Assembly (NCBI RefSeq): GCF_009696005.1
Contig: NZ_VUMV01000007.1
Span: 96,039-160,038, forward strand
Length of the DNA stretch: 64,000 nucleotides
DNA from: Bilifractor porci
Lineage (GTDB): Bacteria > Bacillota > Clostridia > Lachnospirales > Lachnospiraceae
Reading direction: 5' to 3'
The notes under the pieces: model-generated
What the model was told of the DNA's origin: nothing
The model's database searches: none
What the model saw: the letters and a program-made list of their open reading frames with translations, nothing else
Shown: piece after piece, positions 9,864-19,257 of the stretch
Layout of the letters: each line of letters starts with the position of its first letter
Numbering within the stretch: position 1 is the first letter of the stretch
Translations under genes and position numbers: made by a program

Positions 9864-10649
9864 TTGAATCATACGGAGGCAGTTCTGGCAGTCAGCTTTG
9901 GAACCAGTTATCCGGAAACATGTGAAAAGACCATCGGGGCTGTAGAGCAGGATCTGGCGGCGGTCTTTCCGGAAGCGCCTGTTTACCGGGCATGGACCAG
10001 CGGGTTTATCCGAAAAAAACTGCGGGAGAGAGACGGCATTGTGGTTCCCTCGCCGGCGGATGCGCTGGAAAAGCTTCATGCGGAAGGGGTCAGGGATGTC
10101 CTGGTCCAGCCGACCTTTCTTCTACAGGGAATAGAATTTGATGAACTGAAGGAAACGCTCCTGGCTTTTCTTCCTCGGTTTGACAGAATCCGTCTGGGCA
10201 GGCCTCTTCTTTCGGAGGCTCGTGATCTGGACAGTGTTACGGATGCCGTCGGCGCTTCTTTTCCGCAGCTTGGCCCGGAGGATGCCCTTGTGCTGATGGG
10301 GCACGGGACAAAGCACGGCGCCAACCAGGTTTACCCTCGGCTGGCCGGACTGTTTCAGGAGCATGGGTACGGCAATGTCTTACTGGGAACGGTGGAGGCA
10401 TCTCCGGGGCTTTCCGACATACTGGAACAGCTGGATAAAAAAAAGCCGCGGAAAGTACTTCTGGCCCCCTTCCTGTTTGTAGCCGGGGATCACGCGGTTA
10501 ATGACCTGGCGGGCAGCGGATCCGATTCCTGGAAATCTGCTGTTGTCAGCCGCGGGTACCGTACGGAATGTCTGACGAAGGGGCTGGGAGAATATCCGGA
10601 GATTCGGCGCATGTATCTGGAGCATGCCGCGGAAGCCGTGCCGCTTTGA
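9864..10649 (+). CDS. cbiK: CbiK-type sirohydrochlorin cobaltochelatase
   Basis: CbiK-type class II chelatases insert Co2+ (or another divalent metal) into sirohydrochlorin-like tetrapyrroles. From the TTG at 9864, supported by GGGAGGAGGG 4-14 bases upstream, the protein has 261 residues, right for CbiK. It begins NHTEAVLAVSFGTSYPET and shows VQPTFLLQGIEFDEL. Metal-ligand histidines are expected in LMGHGTKHGANQVYP and in FLFVAGDHAVNDLAG. A GTG at 9831 is in frame but lies downstream of no ribosome site. The neighbours are not cobalamin genes, so a role other than B12 synthesis is possible. Expression is probably controlled by the palindrome at 9814. Confidence 0.88.
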   Translation: MNHTEAVLAVSFGTSYPETCEKTIGAVEQDLAAVFPEAPVYRAWTSGFIRKKLRERDGIVVPSPADALEKLHAEGVRDVLVQPTFLLQGIEFDELKETLLAFLPRFDRIRLGRPLLSEARDLDSVTDAVGASFPQLGPEDALVLMGHGTKHGANQVYPRLAGLFQEHGYGNVLLGTVEASPGLSDILEQLDKKKPRKVLLAPFLFVAGDHAVNDLAGSGSDSWKSAVVSRGYRTECLTKGLGEYPEIRRMYLEHAAEAVPL

Positions 10650-10740
10650 AATGGAATGCGTGCGGAAAGCGCGCGGACGGACAGATCACCTGCTGTACCG
10701 GCAGAGCCGGTATGGGAGAGGAAAAGGATGGGATAGTGTG

Positions 10741-12441
10741 ATGACAGAAACTGATCGTTTTCCGGTCTTGTCGGAGCTTGAGATGCCGGAAAACCGGTCC
10801 GGCGAGACCTTTCTTCCGCTGAAGGACGGGACGGAGATTCCTGTGGCGGTAATAGCAGGGCAAAAGCCCGGAAAAACAATACTGATAACGGCCGGCATGC
10901 ATCCGGATGAATATGTCGGCATAGAGGCGGCAGTGGAACTGGCCAGGGAGCTGGATCCTGACAGGGTCAGGGGAAAAATACTGATCGTCATGGCTGCGGG
11001 AAGAACCGCGTTCGAGAAAAGAGACGTTCGGGCAGGTGTGGATGAGTCGCAGAATCTCTACCTTGTCTTCCCGGGAAAAGCGGACGGGACTCCTGTGGAG
11101 CGACATGCGGAAGCGATTGTCTCCCAGTGTTTTCCGGGAGTGGATTATATGGTGGATCTCCACAGCGGCTGTATCTTTGAGAGCCTTACGCCGCATGTGT
11201 ATTATGCCGGCAAGGCGGACCCGGCTGTTATGGAGATGTCCAGGGAGATGGCACGGCAGATGGATGTCCCCTACATGGTGCGTTCCGGTGTCAGCCGGGG
11301 CGGCGCGTATAATTACGCGTCGTCCTGCGGTATTCCCGCGGTTCTCCTGGAGCGGGGCGGACAGGGAAGCCGCACAGAGGAGGAAATCTACTCGGATAAG
11401 AGGGATATCTATAATCTCCTGATCCGACTGGGAATCTACGAGGCGCAGAAGGAGGACAGGACCTACTATCCGCTGGACGTAGATAAGCTGGTTCTTCAGT
11501 ACGCCGAGTACACAGGACTCTGGTACCCGGAAAAAAAGCCGGGAGACCTTTTTGAGAGGGGAGAGATCCTGGGCAATGTGAAGGACTACAGCGGGGAAAT
11601 ACTGGAAACCTGCTATGCCTCTCATGACGGGGTGATTCTCTATCAGACGGAGACCCTCGCCATCGGGGAGAACACCCCGATGATTGCCTACGGACGAATC
11701 GCGAAGGAGAAGGATGACAGGGAAGAGCGGATTGTCTCCTACTGGTCAAAGAGAAGCGCCGGATTTCTGGAGCAGAAGCGCAGGGAGCTGCACAATCCGA
11801 TTGCGGACCGCTGGGTGGCTCAGTTAAAGCGCTATCTTCCGGAAAAGCAGGGAGGTAAAGTGCTCGACGCCGGCTGCGGCGCCGGATTTTTCAGTATTCT
11901 TCTTTCCCATATGGGCTATGAGGTGACCGGCATCGATCTGACTCCCGGCATGATTGAGGGCGCGGAAAAGCTTGCGCGGGAGGAAAAGGCAGTCTGCCGG
12001 TTTGAAGTGGGAGACGCCATGAAAACCGGATTTCCGGACGGCAGCTTTGACTTCGTGGTTTCCCGGAACCTGACGTGGACGCTTCCGGATCCGGAACAGG
12101 CGTACCGGGAATGGCTCCGTATCCTGAAACCGGGTGGCCTCCTTCTGAATTTTGACGCGAATTACGGACTGGACAATGCCGCGGATCTGGCTGCTGTTCC
12201 GAAGAATCACACGCATATGCAGCTTGGTATGTCTACGCTTCAGGAGAACGAGGCGATCAAGGAAACCCTTCCCATCAACGGATATGCCCGTCCTGCCTGG
12301 GATCTGGAAATTCTGCGCAGGCTGGGAATCGGGGAATTCCGGATTGATACATCCGCGGGAAAGCAGATCTATATCTGCGAGGATGAGTTTTATAACCCGG
12401 CGCCGGTTTTTGCGCTCTGCGTGCGCAAACCGCCGGAATAA
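10741..12441 (+). CDS. Fusion of AspA/AstE-type zinc deacylase and SAM-dependent methyltransferase
   Basis: One 566-residue frame joins two enzymes. Residues about 1-300 are a succinylglutamate desuccinylase/aspartoacylase-type domain related to M14 peptidases. The zinc ligands are visible: H54 and E57 in GMHPDE, and H141 in VDLHSG. A biotinyl-like beta region follows (GVILYQTETLAIGENTPM). Residues about 360-480 are a class I methyltransferase with motif I LDAGCGAG (D376), then GIDLTPGM and LKPGGLLLNFDANYG. The substrate is unknown. It lies between the chelatase and serine acetyltransferase genes and probably shares their transcript. The start is ATG 10741 after AAAAGG; GTG 10738 is possible. 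An open extension back to 10624 overlaps the chelatase gene and is disfavoured. Confidence 0.85.
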   Translation: MTETDRFPVLSELEMPENRSGETFLPLKDGTEIPVAVIAGQKPGKTILITAGMHPDEYVGIEAAVELARELDPDRVRGKILIVMAAGRTAFEKRDVRAGVDESQNLYLVFPGKADGTPVERHAEAIVSQCFPGVDYMVDLHSGCIFESLTPHVYYAGKADPAVMEMSREMARQMDVPYMVRSGVSRGGAYNYASSCGIPAVLLERGGQGSRTEEEIYSDKRDIYNLLIRLGIYEAQKEDRTYYPLDVDKLVLQYAEYTGLWYPEKKPGDLFERGEILGNVKDYSGEILETCYASHDGVILYQTETLAIGENTPMIAYGRIAKEKDDREERIVSYWSKRSAGFLEQKRRELHNPIADRWVAQLKRYLPEKQGGKVLDAGCGAGFFSILLSHMGYEVTGIDLTPGMIEGAEKLAREEKAVCRFEVGDAMKTGFPDGSFDFVVSRNLTWTLPDPEQAYREWLRILKPGGLLLNFDANYGLDNAADLAAVPKNHTHMQLGMSTLQENEAIKETLPINGYARPAWDLEILRRLGIGEFRIDTSAGKQIYICEDEFYNPAPVFALCVRKPPE

Positions 12442-12477
12442 ACAAGTGATGCAGTACACAGGGGAGGCAGTGAAGCG

Positions 12478-13473
12478 ATGGATAGGGAAGTGCAGGGGAT
12501 GACGGCCCAGCTGGACCGGATTATGAAGAACCGGACCGATGTAAAAAAAGGAGATACCCAGGAACTGGTTGAAAGCATCCTGGAGAGCTACGCGGAATAT
12601 CCGGGCAGCACCAGGCTGAATGTCAGCAGCATTCTGAACAGGGATCTTCTGATTGACATACTCGGCAAGATCCGGGAGATCCTTTTTCCGGGATTTTATG
12701 ACAAAAACCGGGTACGCGCGGAGTACGTCCGCTACATTGTGGGAGAAAAGCTGGAATATGTGCAGTACCATCTGACGAAGCAGGTAGCCATTGCCCTTGG
12801 GACGCAGGAGCTCTGTGAGGACTGCGAAAAATCGGTCCTCCTGAAAAAGGCGGAGGGAATCGTAGATGAATTCCTTCATAAGATTCCACGTCTGCGGGAG
12901 ATTCTGGCGACAGATATCCAGGCGGCGTACAACGGGGATCCGGCAGCCTACAGTACAGATGAGATTATTCTGAGCTATCCCGGCCTGATGGCTATTTCCA
13001 TCTACCGGATCGCGCATGAATTGTGGGTGGCAAAGGTTCCGCTGATTCCCCGCGTTATGACGGAATACGCGCACAGCAAGACGGGAATCGATATCCATCC
13101 GGGAGCTACAATAGGAAAATATTTCTTTATTGACCACGGAACCGGCATCGTCATCGGGGAGACGACCGTAATCGGGGATAACGTGAAAATCTATCAGGGT
13201 GTGACTCTAGGAGGACTCTCGACAAGAAAAGGCCAGGCGCTGAAGGGGGTAAAACGGCACCCGACAATCGGAAACCGGGTGACGATCTATTCAGGAACAT
13301 CTGTCCTGGGCGGAGACACGGTGATCGGCGATGATGTGACCATCGGAGGCAACACCTTCGTGGTTCACTCGGTTCCCGCGGACATGAAGGTTTCCGCCCG
13401 TGCCCCGGAGCTGGAGTACAGCCATGGCGGCCCGAAAGGGGATATGGACGAGTTCAGCGACTGGGTGATCTGA
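12478..13473 (+). CDS. Serine O-acetyltransferase (CysE/EpsC type)
   Basis: The enzyme makes O-acetylserine from serine and acetyl-CoA, the carbon donor for cysteine synthesis. The protein has 331 residues. A long helical N-terminal part is followed by a left-handed beta-helix of hexapeptide repeats from about residue 195 ([39 protein letters not shown]). The family's catalytic HGTG stretch is present. The N-terminal part is longer than in the short CysE forms, as in EpsC-like Firmicute enzymes. GGGGAGG lies 11 bases upstream. It follows the fusion gene by 36 bases and ends before a terminator, which closes this unit. Confidence 0.88.
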   Translation: MDREVQGMTAQLDRIMKNRTDVKKGDTQELVESILESYAEYPGSTRLNVSSILNRDLLIDILGKIREILFPGFYDKNRVRAEYVRYIVGEKLEYVQYHLTKQVAIALGTQELCEDCEKSVLLKKAEGIVDEFLHKIPRLREILATDIQAAYNGDPAAYSTDEIILSYPGLMAISIYRIAHELWVAKVPLIPRVMTEYAHSKTGIDIHPGATIGKYFFIDHGTGIVIGETTVIGDNVKIYQGVTLGGLSTRKGQALKGVKRHPTIGNRVTIYSGTSVLGGDTVIGDDVTIGGNTFVVHSVPADMKVSARAPELEYSHGGPKGDMDEFSDWVI

Positions 13474-13510
13474 CCGCGGTCAGAAAAAGAATGTGAGATT
13501 GTGTTGAATT

Positions 13511-13533
13511 GCCACACGAAAGTGTGGCTTTTT
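13511..13533 (+). terminator. Rho-independent terminator
   Basis: GCCACAC (13511-13517) and GTGTGGC (13522-13528) close a GAAA tetraloop and are followed by TTTTT. This cleanly ends the chelatase-acetyltransferase unit before the BMC locus. Confidence 0.9.
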
Positions 13534-13555
13534 GAATATTTCCTCCGGATTCATA

Positions 13556-13584
13556 TTGCGCATTTGTGATTGCTGTTCTATAAT
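13556..13584 (+). promoter_or_regulatory. Promoter of the first pdu transcription unit
   Basis: TTGCGC (13556-13561), a 17-base spacer and TATAAT (13579-13584). The sequence CTATAATGTCT across the -10 also occurs at the second promoter (22465-22475). The leader to 13688 is about 100 bases and G+C rich (repeated GCGC). I recognise no cobalamin riboswitch in it. Confidence 0.75.
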
Positions 13585-13687
13585 GTCTTTACAGTGGCGC
13601 GGCACTGTTTTGCCATCGCGCCGGAATGCGCGCGGGGAAAAGCGCCGGCGGCGCACCCGCATAAACAGAAAGTGAGGACGGTCATCC

Positions 13688-14152
13688 ATGGATGAAAAAA
13701 TAACGATCAGCAACATGGTCAGCCGCATCAAGGGATCGGTTTCTCTGGAGCTGGCCAAGAAGCTGATGGATCAGGTGGAAGCTTATGCCAGGTCTAAGGG
13801 GATGGCCTGTGTCATCGCGGTAGATGACGCACACGGAAACCCGGTGGCTGTCCACGTCATGGAAAATGCTTTTCTGGTCAGCTACCAGGTTGCCACACAA
13901 AAGGCGTATACGGCTGTTGCCGTAAAAATGTCTACGATGGAGCTTTCACGGTTGGTGCAGCCGGGCGGCACCTTCTACGGCCTGGAGGCTATGCATGACG
14001 GAAAAATTGTGGCCTTCGGCGGAGGTGTCCCGCTGAAAATTGACGGCACCATCGTCGGCGGGCTGGGAATCAGCGGCGGTACCGGCGAGGAGGATAACGA
14101 CGTGGCGGTTTACGGCCTAAAGGTATTCGCAGAGCTGACAGGCCAGTCCTGA
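13688..14152 (+). CDS. GlcG/HbpS-like protein (PduO C-terminal domain homologue)
   Basis: The 154-residue protein belongs to the GlcG/HbpS (DUF336) family. This fold forms the C-terminal domain of enterobacterial PduO, where it binds heme. Visible family features are VIAVDDAHGNPVAVHVME, the ATQKAYTAVAVKMST helix and the glycine-rich end FGGGVPLKIDGTIVGGLGISGG. Here it is a free protein encoded first in the pdu operon, while the adenosyltransferase half of PduO is encoded at 19258. It may support B12 reduction or stability in the compartment, but this is inference. GTGAGGA upstream supports the start. The next gene begins 22 bases after its stop. Confidence 0.82.
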   Translation: MDEKITISNMVSRIKGSVSLELAKKLMDQVEAYARSKGMACVIAVDDAHGNPVAVHVMENAFLVSYQVATQKAYTAVAVKMSTMELSRLVQPGGTFYGLEAMHDGKIVAFGGGVPLKIDGTIVGGLGISGGTGEEDNDVAVYGLKVFAELTGQS

Positions 14153-14174
14153 TTCTGTGTACAGGAGAAAAACG

Positions 14175-15839
14175 GTGAAAAGATCAAAGCGTTTTGAAAT
14201 ACTGGACCAGCGTCCGGTAAATAAGGACGGATATATCAACGAATGGCCGGAGATGGGGTTTGTGGCAATGGACAGCCCCTACGATCCCAGGCCTTCTGTC
14301 CGCGTGGAAAACGGGAAAATTGTGGAACTGGACGGCAAAGAACAGAAGGATTTTGATTTCCTGGATCAGTTTATCGCCGACTATGCCATCAATACCGACA
14401 GGGCGGAGAGCTCCATGGCCATGTCCTCCCTGGAGATAGCCAGGAAAATTGTAGATATTGATACGCCAAGGAAAGATGTCCTGAAAATTATTTCCGGCAT
14501 CACTCCCGCCAAGATGAAGGAGGTCATCAATCAGCTGAATGTGGTTGAGATGATGATGGGCATGCAGAAGATGCGCGCCAGAAAGAAGCCGGGAAATCAG
14601 GCGCATATTACGAACCTGAAGGATGATCCGGTGCAGATTGCCGCGGATGCGGCGGAAGGCGCCCTCCGGGGGTTTGCGGAAGAGGAGACCACCATGGGCG
14701 TGGCAAGATACGCGCCGCTGGATGCCATGGGACTGCTGATCGGCTCGCAGGCGGGACGTCCCGGTGTCCTGACCCAGTGCTCCGCGGAGGAGGCGACAGA
14801 GCTGGAGCTCGGCATCCGGGGACTGACCACCTACGCGGAAACGCTCTCGGTCTACGGGACGGAAAAAGTCTTTATTGACGGCGATGACACGCCCTATTCC
14901 AAGGCGTTTCTGAACTCCGCGTACGCGTCCCGCGGGCTGAAAGTCCGGTTTACCTCCGGTTCCGGATCGGAAGTACTGATGGGAAGCAGTGAAAAGAAGT
15001 CTATGCTTTATCTGGAGTGCCGCTGCCTCTATGTGACAAAGGGAGCGGGCAGCCAGGGGATTCAGAATGGCTCTGTCAGCTGTATCGGTATTCCGGGCGC
15101 GGTTCCGGCCGGCATCCGGGAGGTACTGGGCGAGAACCTGGTAGCAGCGCTTCTGGGACTGGAATGCGCTTCCTCCAACGACCAGAGCTTTTCCAATTCC
15201 GATATGCGCCGCACGGCGAGAACCATGCTGGAATTCCTTCCCGGAACGGATTTTATCTTTTCCGGTTACGCGGCGGAGCCGAATTATGACAATATGTTCG
15301 CGGGATCTAATTTTGATGCGGAAGATTTTGACGACTACAATGTATTCCAGAGGGATATGCAGGTAGACGGAGGGCTTCGTCCGGTCAAAGAGGCGGATGT
15401 CATTGCTGTCCGGAATAAGGCGGCAAGGGCCGTGCAGGCTGTTTTCCGTCAGCTGGGTCTGGCAGAGGTGACCGATGAACAGGTAGAGGCCATTACTTAC
15501 GCGCACGGAAGTAAGGATACCCTTCCCAGAGATGTTGCGGCGGACCTGATGTCTGCGGAGGATGTCATGAAGCGGGGAATTACGGGTGTCGATGTTGTGC
15601 GCGCGCTGGCGGAAACAGGCTTCACCGATCTTGCGGAAAACGTCCTGGCCATGCTGGAACAGCGGGTGATCGGCGACTACATGCAGACGGCGGCCATTCT
15701 GGACAGTAATTTCAAGGTAATGTCCGGCCTCAACACGCCGAATGATTATCTGGGACCCGGTACCGGTTATCGTCTGGAGGGAGAGCGCTGGGAGGAGATC
15801 AAGAGAATTCCTCACAGAATCAACCCGATGGACATTTGA
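14175..15839 (+). CDS. pduC: Propanediol dehydratase large subunit
   Basis: PduC is the catalytic subunit of the adenosylcobalamin-dependent diol dehydratase, which turns 1,2-propanediol into propionaldehyde inside the compartment. From the GTG at 14175 (AGGAGA 7-12 bases upstream) it has 554 residues, the same as Salmonella PduC, and it starts [20 protein letters not shown] in line with that protein. Conserved stretches include [20 protein letters not shown] sequence, [17 protein letters not shown] sequence (here [14 protein letters not shown]), [19 protein letters not shown] and [19 protein letters not shown]. It is a diol rather than a glycyl-radical enzyme. A TTG/GTG upstream in frame (14157) has no ribosome site. 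Confidence 0.96.
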   Translation: MKRSKRFEILDQRPVNKDGYINEWPEMGFVAMDSPYDPRPSVRVENGKIVELDGKEQKDFDFLDQFIADYAINTDRAESSMAMSSLEIARKIVDIDTPRKDVLKIISGITPAKMKEVINQLNVVEMMMGMQKMRARKKPGNQAHITNLKDDPVQIAADAAEGALRGFAEEETTMGVARYAPLDAMGLLIGSQAGRPGVLTQCSAEEATELELGIRGLTTYAETLSVYGTEKVFIDGDDTPYSKAFLNSAYASRGLKVRFTSGSGSEVLMGSSEKKSMLYLECRCLYVTKGAGSQGIQNGSVSCIGIPGAVPAGIREVLGENLVAALLGLECASSNDQSFSNSDMRRTARTMLEFLPGTDFIFSGYAAEPNYDNMFAGSNFDAEDFDDYNVFQRDMQVDGGLRPVKEADVIAVRNKAARAVQAVFRQLGLAEVTDEQVEAITYAHGSKDTLPRDVAADLMSAEDVMKRGITGVDVVRALAETGFTDLAENVLAMLEQRVIGDYMQTAAILDSNFKVMSGLNTPNDYLGPGTGYRLEGERWEEIKRIPHRINPMDI

Positions 15840-15853
15840 TGCGGAGGAGCGAG

Positions 15854-16624
15854 ATGCAGATTTCAGAAGAATTGGTCAGACAGATTGCGGAGGCTGTCGT
15901 CCGCCAGATGAAGGCGCAGAGCACGCGGGACGGGCTGGATCTGACGCCCTCCGGCAATGTGAAAAATACGCTGCTGGACCTTCCCGATGCGGCGGAGGTC
16001 AGAAAACAGGTACGTGAGCTGGCGTCCGGGCTGGGCGAGGATGATATTCCTTCTATGGCGGGACGGACAAGAATTAATGAGAAAAAAACGGACTATTCCT
16101 CTTATCCGAAGGCGAAAAAGGGAACAGATCCGAAAGAGGTGGTGATCGGTGTCGGTGCCGCCTTTCAGAGAGAAATAAAGAAGACCATCGGCGGCATTCC
16201 GTTGGAAGAGGTGCTCCGCAATGTCAGGGCAGGCATCGAAGAAGAAGGAATGGTGCCCCGCGTGGTGAAGATTCTGGACACCTCTGATGTGGGATTTATG
16301 GCTCTGGAGTCCGCCAAGCTGGCCGGCTCCGGCATCGGCATCGGCATCCAGTCCAAGGGAACAACCGTAATCAGCCAGAAAGATCTTTATCCCCTGTCGA
16401 ATCTGGAGCTGTTTCCGCAGGCTCCGCTGATGACGCCGGAAACCTACCGGCACATCGGACAAAATGCCGCGAAGTATGCAAAGGGAGAGACGGTAACACC
16501 GGTTCCCTCTGTAAATGATCCGATGGTCCGTCCCAAATTTCAGGTAAAGGCGGCCATTATGCATATCGCGGAGACCGAGCAGCTCAGCCCTGAACTGGGA
16601 ATTATAGAGTGGAGGGATCAGTAA
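15854..16624 (+). CDS. pduD: Propanediol dehydratase medium subunit
   Basis: PduD is the medium subunit of diol dehydratase and helps bind the cobalamin cofactor. It has 256 residues from the ATG at 15854, which is preceded by GGAGGAG. Its first 19 residues, [19 protein letters not shown], form an amphipathic helix that matches the position and pattern of the encapsulation peptide of Salmonella PduD. A polar linker follows, then the dehydratase domain ([34 protein letters not shown]). The gene lies 14 bases after pduC, and its stop overlaps the pduE start (TAATG). Confidence 0.96.
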   Translation: MQISEELVRQIAEAVVRQMKAQSTRDGLDLTPSGNVKNTLLDLPDAAEVRKQVRELASGLGEDDIPSMAGRTRINEKKTDYSSYPKAKKGTDPKEVVIGVGAAFQREIKKTIGGIPLEEVLRNVRAGIEEEGMVPRVVKILDTSDVGFMALESAKLAGSGIGIGIQSKGTTVISQKDLYPLSNLELFPQAPLMTPETYRHIGQNAAKYAKGETVTPVPSVNDPMVRPKFQVKAAIMHIAETEQLSPELGIIEWRDQ

Positions 16625-17025
16625 TGGATTACCAGTATCCTTTGGGAGAACATGAGAGAGAACGGATTGTCTCCAGAACCGGGAAAAAGCTGTCGGATAT
16701 CACACTGGACGAGGTCCTGAAGGGCCATATCAGTTCGGATGATATCAAGATCGCCCCGGAGACCCTGAAGGCGCAGGGGCAGGTCGCGAAAGAGGCCGGG
16801 AATGGCCCGATGGAGAAGAATTTCGAGCGGGCGGCAGAGCTGACCCGCGTTCCGGATGATATTATCCTGAAGATGTACAACAAGCTTCGTCCGAACCGCT
16901 CCACCAGACAGGAACTGGAGCAGATGGCGCAGGAGCTGCAGAATACCTATCAGGCGCCCAACTGCGCGCAGCTGGTTCGGGAAGCCGCCGAGGTTTATGA
17001 AAAGAGAGGAATCCTGCTGAAATAA
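16624..17025 (+). CDS. pduE: Propanediol dehydratase small subunit
   Basis: PduE is the small subunit of diol dehydratase. It has 133 residues and shows the family sequences LDEVLKGHISSDDIKI, MEKNFERAAELTRVPDD and YNKLRPNRSTRQEL. The ATG overlaps the pduD stop codon by one base, and GGAGGG lies ten bases before it. Unlike Salmonella PduE it lacks an obvious N-terminal encapsulation helix and opens directly with DYQYPLGEHER. The CDE complex must then be targeted through PduD alone. Confidence 0.95.
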   Translation: MDYQYPLGEHERERIVSRTGKKLSDITLDEVLKGHISSDDIKIAPETLKAQGQVAKEAGNGPMEKNFERAAELTRVPDDIILKMYNKLRPNRSTRQELEQMAQELQNTYQAPNCAQLVREAAEVYEKRGILLK

Positions 17026-17079
17026 AACGGCGGGCAGGAACCGCGGCGAAACGCAGGGGCAGGGAGAAAGAAGAAGCAG

Positions 17080-18894
17080 ATGATTCTGGCAGGTGTGGAT
17101 ATCGGCAATTCAACAACAGAGGTGTGTATCGGAGAGTGCGTCGGCAGGGAGCCGGTGCGCTTTCTTTCCAGCGCCTCGGTGATGACGACAGGCACCAAGG
17201 GAACGCCTGCCAATATCCACGGAATCAAGGCCGCGCTAACCAGAGCCATGGCGGCCCTGGGCAGGGACATCTCGGAGATCAGCCTGATCCGTCTGAACGA
17301 GGCGGCGCCGGTCATCGGCGACACGGCCATGGAAACGCTTACGGAGACAATTATCACGGATTCTTCGATGATCGGCCACAATCCGTCTACGCCGGCGGGA
17401 GCCGGACAGGCAGCGGGGACGCTGCTCTCCTATGAACATCTGGACCGTGCCGCCGAGTCGGTTCCGTATATTGTCTTTGCTTCCGGCGTCTTCGGCTACG
17501 AGGAAATCGCGGCCAGGCTGAACAGCCTTCCGGACCGCATTCAGGTGGTCGGCATGATTCTTCAGGCCGACGAGGCTGTTCTGGTGGAAAACCGGATTCA
17601 CAGGAAGATTCCCATTGTTGATGAGGTCGCCAGGATTGACAAGGTGCCGGAGGGCAGGCAGGCAGCCATCGAGGTCGCGCTGCCCGGACAGTCCGTGCGC
17701 ATGCTTTCCAACCCTTACGGGATCGCGACCCTCCTGCATCTTGACCCGCAGGAGACACGGGCGGTCACGCCGATTGCAAGAAGCCTGATCGGCAGCAGGA
17801 GCGCTGTCGTCATTAAGACGCCGAACGGTGATATCCGGGAGAATGTCCTCCCGGCCGGGGAGATCTATCTGGATGCGGAGCATCCGGCCACGATCAGTCT
17901 GGACGAGGGGGCGGAGAACATTATGGCCGCGGTGGAAGGCGCGGGCGAGATCCGGGACATCACCGGGCAGCCGGGGACCAATGTCGGAAACATGTTTTCC
18001 CGGATCAAAAAGGGAATGGCGGATGTCAGCAGAGAGGACAGTCCGGCGGTCCGGATCACAGACGTCCTGGCGGTGGATACGCTGGCACCGGTCCTTATTT
18101 CCGGCGCGCTGGCGGGCGAGACCTGTCTGGAGAAGGCGGTCGGCATTGCGGCCATGGTCCGCACACAGCAGCTTCCCATGCGGGAAATTGCCGCGAAGCT
18201 GGAGGAAGAGCTTCACACAAAAGTGACGGTGGCCGGCGTCGAGGCGGTGATGGCTTCTCTGGGGGCGCTTACAACGCCGGGGACACAGCTGCCGCTTGCC
18301 ATCCTGGATATGGGGGGAGGCTCTACCGATGCCGCTGTCATTCATAAGGACGGCCATGTGGTGATCACGCACCAGGCCGGTGCGGGGGAGCTGGTATCCA
18401 TGCTCATACAGACCGAGCTGGGGCTTCCCGAGCGCGGCATGGCGGAGCAGATCAAACGGTATCCCCTTGCCAGGGTGGAGAGCCTGTTCCACATGCGGCT
18501 GGAGGACGGGGAGATGCATTTTGTGGAGGAATCCATCGACCCGCGGTTTTATGGAAGAGTTGTTCTTCTGACTCCGGACGGGCTTGTCCGGGTAGAGAAG
18601 GATATTCCCCTTGAGAAAATCCGGCAGGTCCGCCGGGATGCCAAAAAAAAGGTGTTTCTGACCAACGCGGAGCGGGCGCTCAGGAAAGTGGCTCCGGAGC
18701 ACAACCTGAAAAATATCTCCAACGTGGTTCTGGTAGGAGGCTCCGCCCTGGATTTTGAAATTCCGGAGATGCTGACAGAGGACTTTATTAACTGGCGGAT
18801 TGTCTGCGGAAGAGGAAATATCCGGGGAACGGAAGGACCGCGGAACGCGGTTGCCACGGGGCTTGTGCTTTCCTACGCGGGGGAACGGAAATGA
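17080..18894 (+). CDS. pduG: Diol dehydratase reactivase large subunit
   Basis: PduG uses ATP to release damaged cobalamin from inactivated diol dehydratase. It has 604 residues, close to the 610 of Salmonella PduG. The actin-like ATPase phosphate loop is seen in AGVDIGNSTTEVCIGE at the N-terminus and again in AILDMGGGSTDAAV. LVGGSALDFEIPEM lies near the C-terminus. The gene follows pduE by 54 bases and overlaps pduH by four bases (ATGA), so the two reactivase subunits should be made in a coupled fashion. Confidence 0.96.
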   Translation: MILAGVDIGNSTTEVCIGECVGREPVRFLSSASVMTTGTKGTPANIHGIKAALTRAMAALGRDISEISLIRLNEAAPVIGDTAMETLTETIITDSSMIGHNPSTPAGAGQAAGTLLSYEHLDRAAESVPYIVFASGVFGYEEIAARLNSLPDRIQVVGMILQADEAVLVENRIHRKIPIVDEVARIDKVPEGRQAAIEVALPGQSVRMLSNPYGIATLLHLDPQETRAVTPIARSLIGSRSAVVIKTPNGDIRENVLPAGEIYLDAEHPATISLDEGAENIMAAVEGAGEIRDITGQPGTNVGNMFSRIKKGMADVSREDSPAVRITDVLAVDTLAPVLISGALAGETCLEKAVGIAAMVRTQQLPMREIAAKLEEELHTKVTVAGVEAVMASLGALTTPGTQLPLAILDMGGGSTDAAVIHKDGHVVITHQAGAGELVSMLIQTELGLPERGMAEQIKRYPLARVESLFHMRLEDGEMHFVEESIDPRFYGRVVLLTPDGLVRVEKDIPLEKIRQVRRDAKKKVFLTNAERALRKVAPEHNLKNISNVVLVGGSALDFEIPEMLTEDFINWRIVCGRGNIRGTEGPRNAVATGLVLSYAGERK

Positions 18895-19229
18895 TTTCCA
18901 GAAGACCATCTATTTTTATTTACGCCAGTCACCCGGATCCGGATTTCCTGCGGGAGATCTGTGCCGGGATTGAGGAAGAGGGCGTGTTCTTCGAGATCTT
19001 CAGCAGAGATGAGACAGATGTGAATTTCCTGGCCCATCAGGCTGCGGAGGATTCCATGCTGGGTTCCGGCATCGGCATTTCCGGCGTGGATGTTGTTCTC
19101 CAGATCCGGGGAATGCGCGTCGGCAAAAATGTGGAGGCCAGGCACATGCCAACGTTTAGACAGTGCAGGGCGATGGGGGCCGACAGCGCCAGGGTCATAA
19201 AAAAGCTGGGATTGAAAGCGGCGGATTGA
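18891..19229 (+). CDS. pduH: Diol dehydratase reactivase small subunit
   Basis: PduH is the small partner of PduG and swaps with the dehydratase subunit during cofactor exchange. It has 112 residues, matching the family. It shows FIYASHPDPDFLREICAGIEEEGV-type sequence at the start, then FLAHQAAEDSMLGSGIGISG and a basic C-terminus. Its ATG lies inside the pduG stop (ATGA), which implies translational coupling. Confidence 0.94.
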   Translation: MISRRPSIFIYASHPDPDFLREICAGIEEEGVFFEIFSRDETDVNFLAHQAAEDSMLGSGIGISGVDVVLQIRGMRVGKNVEARHMPTFRQCRAMGADSARVIKKLGLKAAD

Positions 19230-19257
19230 ATCCGTATCTGTGTATAAGGACAGAAAG

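Noticed and set aside
13585..13687. Cobalamin riboswitch before the pdu genes
   Set aside because: The leader is only about 100 bases and lacks the B12 box. None was seen before cbiK either.
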